A stretch of 64,000 bases of DNA from Nevskia sp. (GTDB lineage Bacteria > Pseudomonadota > Gammaproteobacteria > Nevskiales > Nevskiaceae). Made by a program: the position numbers and the translations under genes. Under the pieces are notes generated by a model. That model was not told the DNA's origin, made no database searches, and was given only the letters and a program-made list of their open reading frames with translations. Below are positions 1-10,108 of this stretch, one piece after another. Position 1 is the stretch's first letter; each line of letters starts with the position of its first letter. The DNA is taken from NCBI RefSeq assembly GCF_021732705.1, contig NZ_JAKFUM010000011.1:186001-250000 (forward strand). Reading direction: 5' to 3'.

Positions 1-624
1 GTCGACCGGCTCGACGCGCTGCTGCCGCAGACGCAGTGCCGCCGCTGCGGCTTCGACGGCTGCCGGCCCTACGCGCAAGCGCTTGCCGCGGGTGAGACAA
101 CGCTGAATCGCTGCCCGCCCGGCGGTCTGACCACGATTGCTGCGCTCGCCGAAGTGCTGGCGCAGCCGCCGCTGCCGCCGGATGCCGACGTCTGGCCGCA
201 GGACGCCGTGCTGCGCGCCGATCAGTCGCTGCTGCCCACCGTCGCGCGGATCGACGAAAGCCGCTGCATCGGCTGCTTCAAGTGCGTGCTGGCCTGCCCG
301 GTCGACGCGATCATCGGCGCGCCGAAATTCCTGCACACGGTGCTGAGCGATGACTGCAGCGGCTGCGACCTGTGCCTGCCGCCGTGCCCGGTGGATTGCA
401 TCGAACTGGTGCCGCGGCCGCCCGAACTGCCGCCGGTGGATGCGATGGCCGAGCGCTGGCGGCAGCTGCATCGGATGCGCAAGGCGCGGCTGGCGCGCGA
501 ACGCGAAAGCCGCGACGAGGCGCGCCGGCAGCGCCGGGGCGAAGTGCTGGCGGCGCAGGCGCAGTCGATCGACATTGCCGCGGCCATCGCGCGGGCCCGC
601 GCCCGGCGAACGAATCCTTCGTGA
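1..624 (+). CDS. rnfB: RnfB-type ferredoxin subunit of the electron transport complex (5' end missing)
   Basis: The reading frame is open from base 1 and stops at 622-624, so the N-terminus, normally a membrane anchor, lies outside the window. Near the start is the RnfB-specific cluster site (CRRCGFDGC, then a Cys in NRCPPGG). Two ferredoxin-type 4Fe-4S sites follow: CIGCFKCVLACP and CSGCDLCLPPCP. The C-terminus is a charged, Arg-rich helix. RnfB passes electrons between the Rnf/Rsx complex and ferredoxin at the inner membrane. Only rnfB is visible here; the other rnf genes may lie upstream or be absent, since lone rnfB copies next to nth occur in Xanthomonadales (family knowledge). nth follows after 16 bases, so the two are probably co-transcribed. 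Confidence 0.9.
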   Translation, partial: VDRLDALLPQTQCRRCGFDGCRPYAQALAAGETTLNRCPPGGLTTIAALAEVLAQPPLPPDADVWPQDAVLRADQSLLPTVARIDESRCIGCFKCVLACPVDAIIGAPKFLHTVLSDDCSGCDLCLPPCPVDCIELVPRPPELPPVDAMAERWRQLHRMRKARLARERESRDEARRQRRGEVLAAQAQSIDIAAAIARARARRTNPS

Positions 625-640
625 ATCCAGACAATTGCCG

Positions 641-1459
641 ATGAAACCCGAACACCGCGTCGAACTGTACCGGCGGCTGGCCGCCGTCAATCCGAACCCG
701 CGCAGCGACCTCGAGTACTCGAACCACTTCGAGCTGCTGATCGCCGTGGTGCTGTCGGCGCAAGCGACCGATGTCAGCGTCAACAAGGCCACGGCGCGGC
801 TGTATCCGGTGGCGAACACGCCGCAGGCGATCCTCGCGCTTGGCGAAGCGAAGCTGCGCGACTACATCAAGACCATCGGTCTCTATCAGACCAAGGCCAA
901 GAACGTGATCAAGCTGTGCGAACTGCTGATCGCGCAGCATGGCGGTGAGGTGCCGAATGATCGCGCCGCGCTCGAAGCGCTGCCCGGCGTCGGCTCGAAA
1001 ACCGCCAGCGTCGTGCTGAATGTCGCGTTCGGGGTGCCGACGATCGCGGTCGATACCCACATCTTCCGCGTGGCGAACCGCACCGGGCTGGCGCCGGAGA
1101 AGACAGCGGACAAGGTGGCCGCGAAGCTCGAGAAGGTCACGCCGAAGGACTACCTGCTGAACGCGCACCACTGGCTGATCCTGCACGGGCGCTATGTCTG
1201 CAAGGCGCGCAGCCCGGAATGCTGGCGCTGCCAGATCGTCGAACTGTGCCGCTACAAGCCGAAGTCGCGTGCGGCAGACGCCGAGCCGGAACCGCTGAAG
1301 GGCAAGCCGGTGGCGAATGCATCGCGCACGGCGGCGAAGTCGGCCCGAAAAGCTGTGAAGAAGGCGGTCAGAAAGGGCGCCAAAGCTGCCTCGAAGCCGC
1401 GTTCGCCGCGCGCGGCCACTACCGTTGCCTCGAAACGCGAGCGCAAGCCGTCCGCATGA
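641..1459 (+). CDS. nth: Endonuclease III (DNA glycosylase/AP lyase) with a basic C-terminal tail
   Basis: Base-excision repair enzyme that removes oxidised pyrimidines and cuts the abasic site. The helix-hairpin-helix reads LPGVGSKTASVVL, with the catalytic Lys in GSKTA, and the catalytic Asp is in VDTHIFRV. The 4Fe-4S cluster has the usual C-x6-C-x2-C-x5-C spacing (CKARSPECWRCQIVELC). The ATG at 641 gives the family N-terminus (MKPEHRVELYRRL); upstream in-frame sequence overlaps rnfB and looks non-coding. At 272 residues it is about 60 longer than E. coli Nth. The extra part is a Lys/Arg/Ala-rich tail after the cluster, resembling histone-like tails and probably helping DNA binding (inference). 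Confidence 0.95.
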   Translation: MKPEHRVELYRRLAAVNPNPRSDLEYSNHFELLIAVVLSAQATDVSVNKATARLYPVANTPQAILALGEAKLRDYIKTIGLYQTKAKNVIKLCELLIAQHGGEVPNDRAALEALPGVGSKTASVVLNVAFGVPTIAVDTHIFRVANRTGLAPEKTADKVAAKLEKVTPKDYLLNAHHWLILHGRYVCKARSPECWRCQIVELCRYKPKSRAADAEPEPLKGKPVANASRTAAKSARKAVKKAVRKGAKAASKPRSPRAATTVASKRERKPSA

Positions 1460-1602
1460 CCGGCGACCGTCGGCCCGAGGTTTGCTTTCGCTGACCGGCT
1501 GTTTTGCAGTTTTTTCGAAATCGGCCGATAAGCTTTCCGAATTCCCGCATTCGTGCGCCGCTGGCCGACCCCGGCCGCGGCGCCGACACCTGATCTGAAT
1601 CG

Positions 1603-2619
1603 ATGGACGACGGACTCGCCCCTACCGAATTTTCCGCCCGCCCTGCCTGGCAGACCGCGCTGGCGCAAGCAATCACGCGTCCGGCGGATCTGCTGACCGC
1701 GCTCGGAATCGATCCGGCGCTGCCGGCGCTCGACACCGAACGGCTGCGCGATTTTCCGATCCGCGTGCCGCACAGCTTCATCGCGCGCATGCGCAGGGGC
1801 GATGCGCAGGACCCGCTGTTCCGGCAGGTCTGGCCGTCGAATCAGGAAGCGGAGGACGTGCCGGGGTTCACCGCGGACGCCGTCGGCGACCTGCACAAGC
1901 TGAAAACCGGCGGCGTCATCCACAAGTACCACGGCCGCGCGCTGGTGATCGCGACCGGCGCCTGCGCCGTGAACTGCCGCTACTGCTTCCGCCGGCATTT
2001 CCCGTACGGCGACACGATGGCCGCGCGCGGCCAGTGGCGCGAAACGCTGGTGGCGCTCGACGCCGACCCGAGCATCGAGGAAGTGATCCTGTCCGGCGGC
2101 GATCCGCTGGCGCTGACCGACGACAAGCTCGCCGCGTTTGCCGAAGCGCTCGAATCCCGGCCGTGGATCCGGCGCCTGCGGCTGCACACGCGGGTGCCGG
2201 TGGTGCTGCCGGCGCGGGTCGATGCCCGGCTGACCGCGTGGCTGCGCGCCAGCCGCCTGCAGAAAGTGGTGGTGCTGCACATCAATCACGCGAACGAAAT
2301 CGATGATGCGGTGGCCACTGCCTGCCGCGATCTGCGCGACGCCGGAGTGACGCTGCTGAACCAGGCCGTGCTGTTGCGCGGAATCAATGACGCGACGGAA
2401 GACCAAGTCAAGCTGTCCGAACGGCTCTTTTCTGTCGGAATTTTGCCCTACTATCTTCACGTACTGGATCGAGTGTCAGGCGCCGCCCATTTCGACGTGA
2501 GCGACAAACACGCCCAAAGCATCATGCAAGGCCTGGCGGCCCGGCTGCCGGGGTATCTGGTGCCGCGCCTCGTCCGGGAAATCGCCGGCGAACCTGCGAA
2601 GACTCTGCTGCCGTGGTAG
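1603..2619 (+). CDS. epmB: EF-P (R)-beta-lysylation pathway lysine 2,3-aminomutase
   Basis: Radical-SAM, PLP-dependent enzyme that converts lysine to (R)-beta-lysine, which EpmA attaches to elongation factor P to help ribosomes through polyproline stretches. The radical-SAM motif CAVNCRYCFRRHFPY is clear, followed by the SAM-binding segment EVILSGGDPLAL. At 338 residues it is the short EpmB form, not the longer catabolic aminomutase. The 143 bases upstream hold no gene. In related genomes efp often lies beside epmB, but it is not in this window. The stop is only a few bases from the next gene, suggesting coupling. Confidence 0.92.
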   Translation: MDDGLAPTEFSARPAWQTALAQAITRPADLLTALGIDPALPALDTERLRDFPIRVPHSFIARMRRGDAQDPLFRQVWPSNQEAEDVPGFTADAVGDLHKLKTGGVIHKYHGRALVIATGACAVNCRYCFRRHFPYGDTMAARGQWRETLVALDADPSIEEVILSGGDPLALTDDKLAAFAEALESRPWIRRLRLHTRVPVVLPARVDARLTAWLRASRLQKVVVLHINHANEIDDAVATACRDLRDAGVTLLNQAVLLRGINDATEDQVKLSERLFSVGILPYYLHVLDRVSGAAHFDVSDKHAQSIMQGLAARLPGYLVPRLVREIAGEPAKTLLPW

Positions 2620-2621
2620 CG

Positions 2622-4727
2622 ATGCCCGCCGACACCTACGCGCCGATGGTGGCCCCGGTGGCCGCTGCCGATGCCGTGTGCGGCGTGCTGCTGGTGGTCA
2701 CTGCGGCCGAGGATGTCGCCAAGCGCATCGAAAGCCATCTGCGCAATGCCGGGCATCCGCTGCGGGTCACCTGGGTCAACACGCTCGAAGACGTCGAGGA
2801 CTGGATTCGCCGCGCACCGCCGGACCTGATTCTGGCCGACAAGGACGTGCGCGCCGCGCCGCGCGACCGCGTGCTGGAGTCGGTTCGCCGCCTGCAGCCC
2901 GATCTGCCGGTACTGCTGCTGAGCCGCAGCCCGACCTTGGAAGCAACCGTGCTGGCGATCAGTAGCGGTGCGCAAGACCTTGTTTCGTATGAGGACGCCA
3001 CCCAGCTTCGGCATCTGGAACTGGTCGTTGTCCGGGAGTTCCTGAAACACCAGCAGCTGCGCCGCCTGCGCACGACCGAAGCCCGGCTGGCCGATTTCGA
3101 GTCACGGCACTCGCAGCTCACCGACTGCACGGCCGATGCCGTCGGCGTGGTGCAGGAAGGCATCCTGGCCCGCGCCAATGTCGCGTTCGCCCGCCTGCTC
3201 GGCTACGACGATCCGGCGCCGCTGGCCGGCCAGCCGCTGATCGATCTGGTCGAGGCTACCCAGCAGCTCAAGATCAAGGAGCGGCTGCGCGCCGTGCTGA
3301 AGGGCAAGCATGTCGGCGAACTGCTGGAACTTCGCCTGGTCGGTCGCACGGGGCCGGTCGAGGTCAAGGCCCAGCTGATCCTCGGCAATCAGGACGGCGA
3401 ACGCGTGATCGAGTTGCTGATCCGCGCGGCGGGCCCCGTGGATGCCGTGATCGATCCGCCGGCCTGTGCGCCGTCGGCCCGCGCCGGCCGCACCGATCTG
3501 GCGCGGGCGCTGGCCACGCCGAACCTGAGCACCGGCACCACGCGCAGCGCGCTGCTGCTGCGGATCGACGATTTCGCCGGCCTTGAAGACCGCGTCGGCC
3601 ACGCCGATGCCGAAACGCTGACGGCGCAGGTGGCAGCCTCGGTGCAGCGGCAGCTCGGTCCGCTCGACCAGCTGTTTCCGTTTTCGACCGATGAGCTGGC
3701 GCTGCTGGTGTGCCGACCGGACGCCGGCGATGTCGAGAAGCTCGCCGAATCGCTGCGCAAGGCCCTGCGCGACGAGATCTACACGCTGGACGATCATGAA
3801 TCGCAGGTGTCGCTGAGCATCGCCGTGTTCCATCTCGGTGCGGCCGACGGCGCACAGGCCGTGATCCGGCAACTGGTCACCGAAGCGCGCAGCGCGTCGT
3901 GCAAGGGCGGCAATCGCGTGGTACTGCTCGGCAGCACGGCGCGGGCGACGCAGAACGTGCGCGAGGAAGCACGGCTGGCCGCGCAAACCCGCCGCGCGAT
4001 CGCCGAAGACCGGCTGAAGCTGGCGTACCAGTCGATTGCCAGTCTCGAAGGCGAAGCGCGCAGTCACTACGACGTGCTGGTGCGCATGTTCGACGACGCC
4101 GGACGCGAGTGGACGGCGTCGGAATTCCTGCCGGCCGCGCAGAAATTCAATCTGATGCGGTCGGTCGACCGCTGGGTCGTCGGCACCGTCATCGACATCA
4201 TCCTGAGCCGCAAGCCGAACGCCGAGGCCTCGGTGCTGTTCGTGAAGCTGTCCGAAGACACGCTGCGCGATTCCGAAGCCTTCATCGTCTGGCTGCGCAC
4301 GGTGCTGAACGGCCGCCGGCTGAAAGCCGACGAGATCGTGTTCGAGGCGCAGGAACTGGTGCTGCAGAACCATATCCGCAAGGCCAAGGCGCTGACCCGC
4401 GAACTGGCCGACCTCGGTGCCGGCATCGCGATCGAGCATTTCGGCATCGGCTCGAACTCGATCCAGATGCTGGACCACATCCCGGCGCAGTTCCTGAAGT
4501 TCCACGCCTCGTTCACTCACGCGTTCGGCGAGAAGGACAGCCAGCGCCGGCTGGTCGAACTGGTCGAGGCGGCCAAGATCCGGAAGATCAAGACCATCGT
4601 CAGCCATGTCGAGGACGCCAACGTCATGGCCCGGCTCTGGCAGATGGGCGTCAACTTCATTCGGGGCTACCACGTGCAGGAGCCCGAAGTCGTGCTGCTC
4701 AGCGGGGATTTCGTGCAGCGGCGCTGA
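2622..4727 (+). CDS. FimX-like multidomain c-di-GMP effector (REC-PAS-degenerate GGDEF-degenerate EAL)
   Basis: About 700 residues with four parts: an N-terminal receiver-like domain (about 20-145, LLVVTAAEDVAKRIESHL and DLILADKDV), a PAS domain (about 170-285), a GGDEF-like domain (about 300-445) and an EAL-like domain (about 460-700). Both catalytic signatures are lost. The GGDEF site reads FSTDEL (around 354-359) and the EAL site reads YDVLVRM (around 483-489). This fits FimX proteins, which bind c-di-GMP without making or degrading it and control type IV pilus assembly at the pole. The late motif EHFGIGSNSIQMLDHI is also FimX-like. ATG 2622 was chosen; GTG 2613, overlapping the epmB stop, is an in-frame alternative. 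A terminator follows. Exact orthology to FimX is inferred. Confidence 0.85.
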   Translation: MPADTYAPMVAPVAAADAVCGVLLVVTAAEDVAKRIESHLRNAGHPLRVTWVNTLEDVEDWIRRAPPDLILADKDVRAAPRDRVLESVRRLQPDLPVLLLSRSPTLEATVLAISSGAQDLVSYEDATQLRHLELVVVREFLKHQQLRRLRTTEARLADFESRHSQLTDCTADAVGVVQEGILARANVAFARLLGYDDPAPLAGQPLIDLVEATQQLKIKERLRAVLKGKHVGELLELRLVGRTGPVEVKAQLILGNQDGERVIELLIRAAGPVDAVIDPPACAPSARAGRTDLARALATPNLSTGTTRSALLLRIDDFAGLEDRVGHADAETLTAQVAASVQRQLGPLDQLFPFSTDELALLVCRPDAGDVEKLAESLRKALRDEIYTLDDHESQVSLSIAVFHLGAADGAQAVIRQLVTEARSASCKGGNRVVLLGSTARATQNVREEARLAAQTRRAIAEDRLKLAYQSIASLEGEARSHYDVLVRMFDDAGREWTASEFLPAAQKFNLMRSVDRWVVGTVIDIILSRKPNAEASVLFVKLSEDTLRDSEAFIVWLRTVLNGRRLKADEIVFEAQELVLQNHIRKAKALTRELADLGAGIAIEHFGIGSNSIQMLDHIPAQFLKFHASFTHAFGEKDSQRRLVELVEAAKIRKIKTIVSHVEDANVMARLWQMGVNFIRGYHVQEPEVVLLSGDFVQRR

Positions 4728-4784
4728 GGCCTGCGAGGTTTGGCGGAAGCGCAGTCCAGATGAATCCGGACCCGCAGAAAGACA

Positions 4785-4818
4785 CAAAAAAGGCGACCCG
4801 AGGGTCGCCTTCTTGTTT
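4785..4818. terminator. Bidirectional-type rho-independent terminator
   Basis: An A-run, then a GC-rich stem (AGGCGACCC paired with GGGTCGCCT, 4791-4810) followed by TCTTGTTT. It lies 60 bases after the fimX-like stop. The A-run on the far side could let it also act on leftward transcripts coming from htpX. Confidence 0.8.
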
Positions 4819-4831
4819 GCAGCGCCGCCGC

Positions 4832-5093
4832 TCAGACCGAAGCCTGAAGACAGGCGATGCGGTCCTCCGGGGGCGGGTGCTCACGATAGTCACCGACCGA
4901 GGGCCCCCGCGCGCTTTCCGCGGGGATCGGTCGCAAGGCGATCGGGAGCGGCATCGCCCCGCTCACACCGAAGCCTGAAGACGAGCGATTCGATCCTCCA
5001 GGGGCGGGTGCTCACGATCGTCACCGACCGAGGGCCCCCGCGCGCTTTCCTCGGGGATCGGTCGCAAGGCGATCGGGAGCGGCATCGCCCCGC
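4832..5093. repeat. Two tandem 131-bp repeats that copy the 3' end of htpX
   Basis: Copies at 4832-4962 and 4963-5093 are nearly identical. Each starts with about 48 bases that also form the last codons and stop of htpX (5094-5141), giving a third, partial copy. Read leftwards, both extra copies still spell HPP-EDRIA-LQASV-stop with a few changes. The remaining ~82 bases hold two hairpins: in copy 1 a large one at 4894-4933 (CGACCGA...CCCCGCG against CGCGGGG...TCGGTCG) and a small one at 4937-4958 (GGCGAT/ATCGCC). The period of 131 is not a multiple of three, so it is not a coding repeat. Confidence 0.9.
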
Positions 5094-5966
5094 TCAGACC
5101 GAAGCCTGAAGACGAGCGATGCGGTCCTCCAGGGGCGGATGCGTCATGAACAGGCTCTTGACGCCGCCGGCGATGCCCATCGCCTGCATGCCCTGCGGCA
5201 GGCTCGACGGTTCATGCGCGGCCTTCAGCTTCTGCAGCGCGGCGATCATCTTGCGCTTGCCGGCGTAGTGGGCACCGCCGGCGTCGGCCGCGAACTCGCG
5301 GCGGCGGCTGAACCAGGCGACGACGATCGATGCGGCGAAGCCGAGCACGACCTGCATCACCATCGAGGTCACGTAGTAGCCGATGCCGGGACCGCTGCGG
5401 TCGTCGCCGCGCTTCAGTGCCGAGTCCACCGCATAACCGATGACCTTCGACAGGAAGATCACGAAGGTATTGAGCACGCCCTGAATCAGCGTCAGCGTCA
5501 CCATGTCGCCGTTGGCGACGTGGGCGATCTCGTGGCCGAGCACGGCCTCGGTCTCGTCCTGGCTCATCGAGCGCAGCAGGCCGGTCGACACCGCGACCAG
5601 CGCGCTGTTCTTCGACATGCCGGTGGCGAAAGCATTGATTTCCGGCGCGTCATAAACCGCGACTTCCGGCATGCCGATGCCGGCGGCGCGGGCCTGGCGC
5701 TCGACCGTCGCCAGCAGCCAGGCCTCGGCCGCGCTCTTCGGCTGCTCGATGACCACGGCGCCGGTCGAGCGCTTCGCCATCCACTTCGACATGGCCAGCG
5801 AGATGAACGAGCCACCCATGCCGAACACGGCCGAAAAGATCAGCAGGCTGCCCAGATTCAAGCCCTGCCGGGTCAGGAAGCGGTCGCCGCCGAGCAGGCT
5901 CACGACCACCGACAACACCAGCATGATGGCGATATTCGTCAACAAAAACAGGCCGATGCGCTTCAT
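5094..5966 (-). CDS. htpX: Inner-membrane zinc metalloprotease HtpX
   Basis: M48-family protease that degrades damaged membrane proteins. The zinc motif is HEIAH in [14 protein letters not shown], with the downstream Glu ligand expected in [14 protein letters not shown]. Four hydrophobic segments are visible: two near the N-terminus ([19 protein letters not shown] and [19 protein letters not shown]) and two flanking the region after the active site. The 290-residue length is normal for the family. The last 15 codons and stop are the part copied in the adjacent 131-bp repeats, but this gene is intact. It is followed on the minus strand only by the repeats and the terminator. Confidence 0.95.
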   Translation of the reverse strand: MKRIGLFLLTNIAIMLVLSVVVSLLGGDRFLTRQGLNLGSLLIFSAVFGMGGSFISLAMSKWMAKRSTGAVVIEQPKSAAEAWLLATVERQARAAGIGMPEVAVYDAPEINAFATGMSKNSALVAVSTGLLRSMSQDETEAVLGHEIAHVANGDMVTLTLIQGVLNTFVIFLSKVIGYAVDSALKRGDDRSGPGIGYYVTSMVMQVVLGFAASIVVAWFSRRREFAADAGGAHYAGKRKMIAALQKLKAAHEPSSLPQGMQAMGIAGGVKSLFMTHPPLEDRIARLQASV

Positions 5967-6025
5967 GTTCCGTTCCGTGTCAGTCCTTCAGGTGTATCGA
6001 CAAATTGGCGATGGCGCGTCCGGAA

Positions 6026-8269
6026 TCAAGACCCTGATTCGCCGGTGCGGCCGCTGGCGATCGCGGCCAGCCCATCGACTCGCTGATAGCCGCGCGGCAG
6101 CGGGTTGCCGCGCGAAGCCCGGGCGGCCACATAGCCCGACTCCAGATCGCTGGCCTTGATCGTCAGCCGCCGCTTCAGGCTCATCACTTCCAGCGCCGAT
6201 CCGGCCGGCAGCAGGCACGACGCGACGATGCGGTCCTCGCCCTTCAGCTGGATCAGCTTGTTGCCCTTGCCCTTCGCCAGCTCGGGCAGTTCCGACACCG
6301 GGAACACCAGCAGCCGTCCTTCCGCCGTCGCCACCGCGTAACGATCGGTGGCTGAATTTCGCGTCAACAGCGGTGCCAGCGGCGTGCCGTCGAGGCTGAG
6401 GCAGGCCTTGCCGGCCTTGTTGCGACCCTGCAGGTCGTCAAGCTTGGCGACAAAGCCGTAGCCATCGGACCCGGCCAGCACGTAGCGATCGCCGCCGTCG
6501 CCGGCCAGCATGGCGACGATCGCGGCCCCGTCCTGCAGATCGAGCTTGGTCGTCACCGGCTCGCCCTGCCCGCGCGCGCTCGGCAGCTCGCGCGGGTTCA
6601 GCGTGTACGCGCGGCCCTTGGAATCGAGCAGGATCAGCAGGTGGTTGGTGCGCCCGGCCACCGAGGTCAGATATTCGTCGCCGGTCTTGTAGCTCATGCC
6701 GGTGACGTCGACCTCGTGCCCCTTGGCGGCACGGATCCAGCCAGCCTTCGACAGGATCACCGTGATCGGCTCGCTCGGCAGGATCTCGGTCGCTTCCAGC
6801 GCCACCGCCGGCGCACGCGCGACCAGCGGGCAGCGCCGTGCGTCGCCGTATTTCTTCGCGTCCTCGTCGATTTCCTTGCCGACCAGCTTCTTGAGCTTCG
6901 CGTCCGACGACAGCAGGTCCTGCAGCTTGTCGCGTTCGGCGGCGAGTTCGGCCTGCTCGCCCCTGATCTGCATTTCCTCGATCTTCTGCAGGTGGCGCAG
7001 GCGCAGGTCGAGAATCGCGGTGGCCTGAAGATCGCTCAGGCCGAAGCGGCGCATCAGTTCAGCGTGCGGATCTTCCTCGTAGCGGATGATCCGGATCACT
7101 TCGTCGATGTTCAGGAACGCGATCAGCAGGCCATCGAGGATGTGCAGCCGCTCGTTGACCTTCTTCAGGCGGAATTCAAGGCGGCGCTTGACCGTCGCGA
7201 CGCGGTAGACCAGCCACTCGCGCAGGATTTCCGGAAGGTTCTTGACCCGCGGACGGCCATCCAGCCCGATCATGTTCAGGTTCACGCGCACCGACTTTTC
7301 CAGATCGGTGGTCGCGAACAGGTGCGTCATCAGCGCATCGATGTCGACGCGATTGCTGCGCGGAATGATGACGATCCGCGTCGGGTTCTCGTGGTCCGAT
7401 TCGTCGCGCAGATCCTCGACCAGCGGCAGCTTCTTCGCCCGCATCTGCTCGGCGATCTGCTCCTGGATCTTGGCCGGCGAGACCTGATGCGGCAGCTGGG
7501 TGATGACGACGTTGTCGTCCTCCTTTTCCCAGCGCGCGCGCATCCGCACCATGCCGTTGCCGGTGTCGTACAGCTTCCGCAACTCCGCGGATTCGCTGAT
7601 GATTTCGCAGCCGGTCGGGAAATCCGGCCCCGGCAGCACGGTCATCACCTCATCGAGCGTCGCCTGCGGGTTCTTCAGCAGCATCTGGCAGGCGGCCGCC
7701 AGCTCGCGCAGGTTGTGCGGCGGAATGTCGGTGGCCATGCCGACCGCAATCCCGGTCGTGCCGTTGACCAGAATGTTCGGCAGTCGCGCCGGCAGCAGCT
7801 TCGGCTCGGTCATCGTGCCGTCGAAGTTCGGCACCCAGTCGGACGTGCCCATTTCCAGCTCGCCGAGCAGGGTCGCCGCGTACGGCGTCAGCTTGGCTTC
7901 GGTGTAGCGCATCGCCGCGAAGCTCTTCGGATCATCCGCCGAGCCCCAGTTGCCCTGACCATCGACCAGCGGATAGCGATAGCTGAACGGCTGCGCCATC
8001 GTCACCATCGCCTCGTAACAGGCGCTGTCGCCATGCGGATGGAACTTGCCGATGACGTCGCCGACGGTGCGGGCGGACTTCTTCGGCTTCGACTGCGCCG
8101 ACAGCCCCAGCTCGCTCATCGCGTAGATGATGCGGCGCTGCACCGGCTTCAGGCCGTCGGCGACATGCGGCAGCGCGCGGTCGAGCACGACGTACATCGA
8201 GTAGTCGAGATAGGCCTTCTCCGCAAACAGGCGGAGCGGGATGCGTTCGGTTTCAGTCGGTTCGCTCAT
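6026..8269 (-). CDS. parC: DNA topoisomerase IV subunit A
   Basis: Breakage-reunion subunit that unlinks daughter chromosomes together with ParE. The catalytic Tyr lies in [10 protein letters not shown], and the quinolone-resistance region [12 protein letters not shown] keeps the sensitive Ser and Glu. The winged-helix region, tower and coiled segment ([19 protein letters not shown]) and a C-terminal beta-pinwheel are present. The 747-residue length and the [21 protein letters not shown]-terminus are typical of ParC rather than GyrA. parE lies further upstream on the same strand, separated by a GMC oxidoreductase gene. Confidence 0.96.
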   Translation of the reverse strand: MSEPTETERIPLRLFAEKAYLDYSMYVVLDRALPHVADGLKPVQRRIIYAMSELGLSAQSKPKKSARTVGDVIGKFHPHGDSACYEAMVTMAQPFSYRYPLVDGQGNWGSADDPKSFAAMRYTEAKLTPYAATLLGELEMGTSDWVPNFDGTMTEPKLLPARLPNILVNGTTGIAVGMATDIPPHNLRELAAACQMLLKNPQATLDEVMTVLPGPDFPTGCEIISESAELRKLYDTGNGMVRMRARWEKEDDNVVITQLPHQVSPAKIQEQIAEQMRAKKLPLVEDLRDESDHENPTRIVIIPRSNRVDIDALMTHLFATTDLEKSVRVNLNMIGLDGRPRVKNLPEILREWLVYRVATVKRRLEFRLKKVNERLHILDGLLIAFLNIDEVIRIIRYEEDPHAELMRRFGLSDLQATAILDLRLRHLQKIEEMQIRGEQAELAAERDKLQDLLSSDAKLKKLVGKEIDEDAKKYGDARRCPLVARAPAVALEATEILPSEPITVILSKAGWIRAAKGHEVDVTGMSYKTGDEYLTSVAGRTNHLLILLDSKGRAYTLNPRELPSARGQGEPVTTKLDLQDGAAIVAMLAGDGGDRYVLAGSDGYGFVAKLDDLQGRNKAGKACLSLDGTPLAPLLTRNSATDRYAVATAEGRLLVFPVSELPELAKGKGNKLIQLKGEDRIVASCLLPAGSALEVMSLKRRLTIKASDLESGYVAARASRGNPLPRGYQRVDGLAAIASGRTGESGS

Positions 8270-8458
8270 GAATCGCGTGCACAGTCAGATGGCGCCGCAG
8301 CGGCAGCGGCGGAGGGCGCGGAGTTTGGCATTGACGCCGCGAAAAGTGGCGATACCGCGGCCGTCGCCAGCATCAGGCGAAACCGGGTGGCGCGTTTCAG
8401 GCGTCTGCATTCGACCCCCCATTCCGGCCTACCGTTCGCCAGCAATGACGCCGAACGA

Positions 8459-10108
8459 TCAGGCCGCGCGCAGCCGCGCCGCCAGCCGCACGGCAAGCGC
8501 GACGATGGTGAGGGTCGGATTGGCCTGACTCGACGTCGGGAACACGGCGGCACTGGCGATCGACAGGTTCCGCACGCCGTGCACGCGCAGATCGGCGTCG
8601 ACGACGCTGGTCTTCGGGTCCGCCCCCATGCGCGCGGTGCCGATGTGGTGGCCGCCGTACGCGCCGTAGCGCAGCGCTTCCTCGGCCACCGTCGCCTCGT
8701 TGTATTCCAGCCGGCCGCAGCCGGTGCGCGCCAGTTCGTCGCGGATCACACCGAGCGAGACGCGCACGGTGTCGATGTCCCACTGCGTGTAGCGCCAGTC
8801 GATGCGGATCTGCGGCAGGCCGAGCGCGTCGCGCTGCTCGATCAAGGTGATGCGGCTGTCCGGCGACGGCTGCTGTTCGGAGTGGAAATCGAGGCTGAAG
8901 CGGTTCGCGCGCGACGGAATCACCACCGACGGGAACTTGCGTCTGGCGAGCGTGCGCTTGGTGATCCAGTGCCACAGGAAGGCCAGCGTGTCGAACGGAT
9001 CGAACACGATGTTGCGCGCATGCAGCAGCCAGGTCTTGAACGTGCGCGGCTGGCCGTCGTGCAGGCGCTTGGAGTACTCATAGCTGATGAACGACTTCGC
9101 CAGATACAGCCCGGACAGGATGCCGCTGCGGTGCGCCGGATTGTTCAGATTGGCGAAATGCAGGCGGGCGATGAAGTTGCCGACCCTCAGTGCGCGCTGC
9201 ACCGGCTCGTTGATCGCGAAGCGGCGGCGGGCGTAGATGCCGTCCGGCGTCACGACGTAGCCGTGGTGCACGTCGCTGCGCGGCTTGGTGACGGTCAAGG
9301 TGCCGGCGGTGCCGGCGATGTGGCACATGTAGTAGCGGCCGACGACGTCGTGATCGTTGCCGACACCCGCCGGCTTCACGTCATTGCTCGCCAGCAGCAG
9401 GCGCGGCACTTCCAGCCCCCCGGTCGCCAGCACGACTTCACGCGCCTTGACCGTGAACCGCGGGCCGTCGAGCACCGCGACATCGAGATGATCGACCGCC
9501 GTGCCATCGGCGGTCAGGCGGATGCCGGTGCAGTTGGCATGCAGCAGCACGCGGACATTGGTCGCGGCCGCCAACTTGTCGCCGTGGCTCGCTGCGAAAT
9601 TGGTCGGCAGGCTGAAGCGTTCGAGCCGGTTCTGGCTGACCTTGTCGCTGTCGAAGCCACGGATCGCCGGCGGTGCCGGACCGTCATACGCGGTCTCGGC
9701 GGTGTAGGCGAACTTGCCGGCCTCGACCAGTTCGTTGGCGCGCGGATAGAACGGCGCCAGATCGTCGTACCGGATCGGCCAGCCGCTGTGCGGCAGGTAG
9801 TCGCGCGCCTCGAAATCGATCGGATCGAGCGGCATGCAGCGGCCGCCCCAGATCGTGGTCGAACCGCCAAAGGTACGCACGCGGTACTTGTCCGGCGGCG
9901 GATGCAGCGCTTCGTCCGTCGTTTCACCGGTGTACAGCGCCTGTGCGCTGTCCTCCGGCTTCATCCCGCCGGATTCGAGCACCAGGACCGACTTGCCGCT
10001 GCCGATCAGTTCCAGCGCCAAGGTGATGCCGGCGGCACCGGCGCCGACGATGCAGATATCGGCGGTCAGTTCGGTGCCGGGGCGGGTGGTTTTGGCGTCG
10101 TCGATCAT
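8459..10108 (-). CDS. FAD-dependent GMC-family oxidoreductase
   Basis: The N-terminus has the Rossmann dinucleotide site CIVGAGAAGITLALEL, followed by the flavin-contact segment FGGSTTIWGGRC. The C-terminal GMC domain carries GGHHIGTARMG with the active-site His, then the conserved FPTSSQANPTLTIVALAVRLA. At 549 residues it resembles choline dehydrogenase and related alcohol/sugar dehydrogenases. No signal peptide or partner subunit is visible. It sits alone between parE and parC with intergenic gaps on both sides, and its substrate cannot be told from sequence. A second, only distantly similar GMC protein lies at 25344-26792. Confidence 0.85.
   Translation of the reverse strand: MIDDAKTTRPGTELTADICIVGAGAAGITLALELIGSGKSVLVLESGGMKPEDSAQALYTGETTDEALHPPPDKYRVRTFGGSTTIWGGRCMPLDPIDFEARDYLPHSGWPIRYDDLAPFYPRANELVEAGKFAYTAETAYDGPAPPAIRGFDSDKVSQNRLERFSLPTNFAASHGDKLAAATNVRVLLHANCTGIRLTADGTAVDHLDVAVLDGPRFTVKAREVVLATGGLEVPRLLLASNDVKPAGVGNDHDVVGRYYMCHIAGTAGTLTVTKPRSDVHHGYVVTPDGIYARRRFAINEPVQRALRVGNFIARLHFANLNNPAHRSGILSGLYLAKSFISYEYSKRLHDGQPRTFKTWLLHARNIVFDPFDTLAFLWHWITKRTLARRKFPSVVIPSRANRFSLDFHSEQQPSPDSRITLIEQRDALGLPQIRIDWRYTQWDIDTVRVSLGVIRDELARTGCGRLEYNEATVAEEALRYGAYGGHHIGTARMGADPKTSVVDADLRVHGVRNLSIASAAVFPTSSQANPTLTIVALAVRLAARLRAA

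Noticed and set aside
4832-5093. Repeats as a possible CRISPR array
   Set aside because: Units are 131 bp, nearly identical along their whole length, with no unique spacers, and they match the htpX 3' end.
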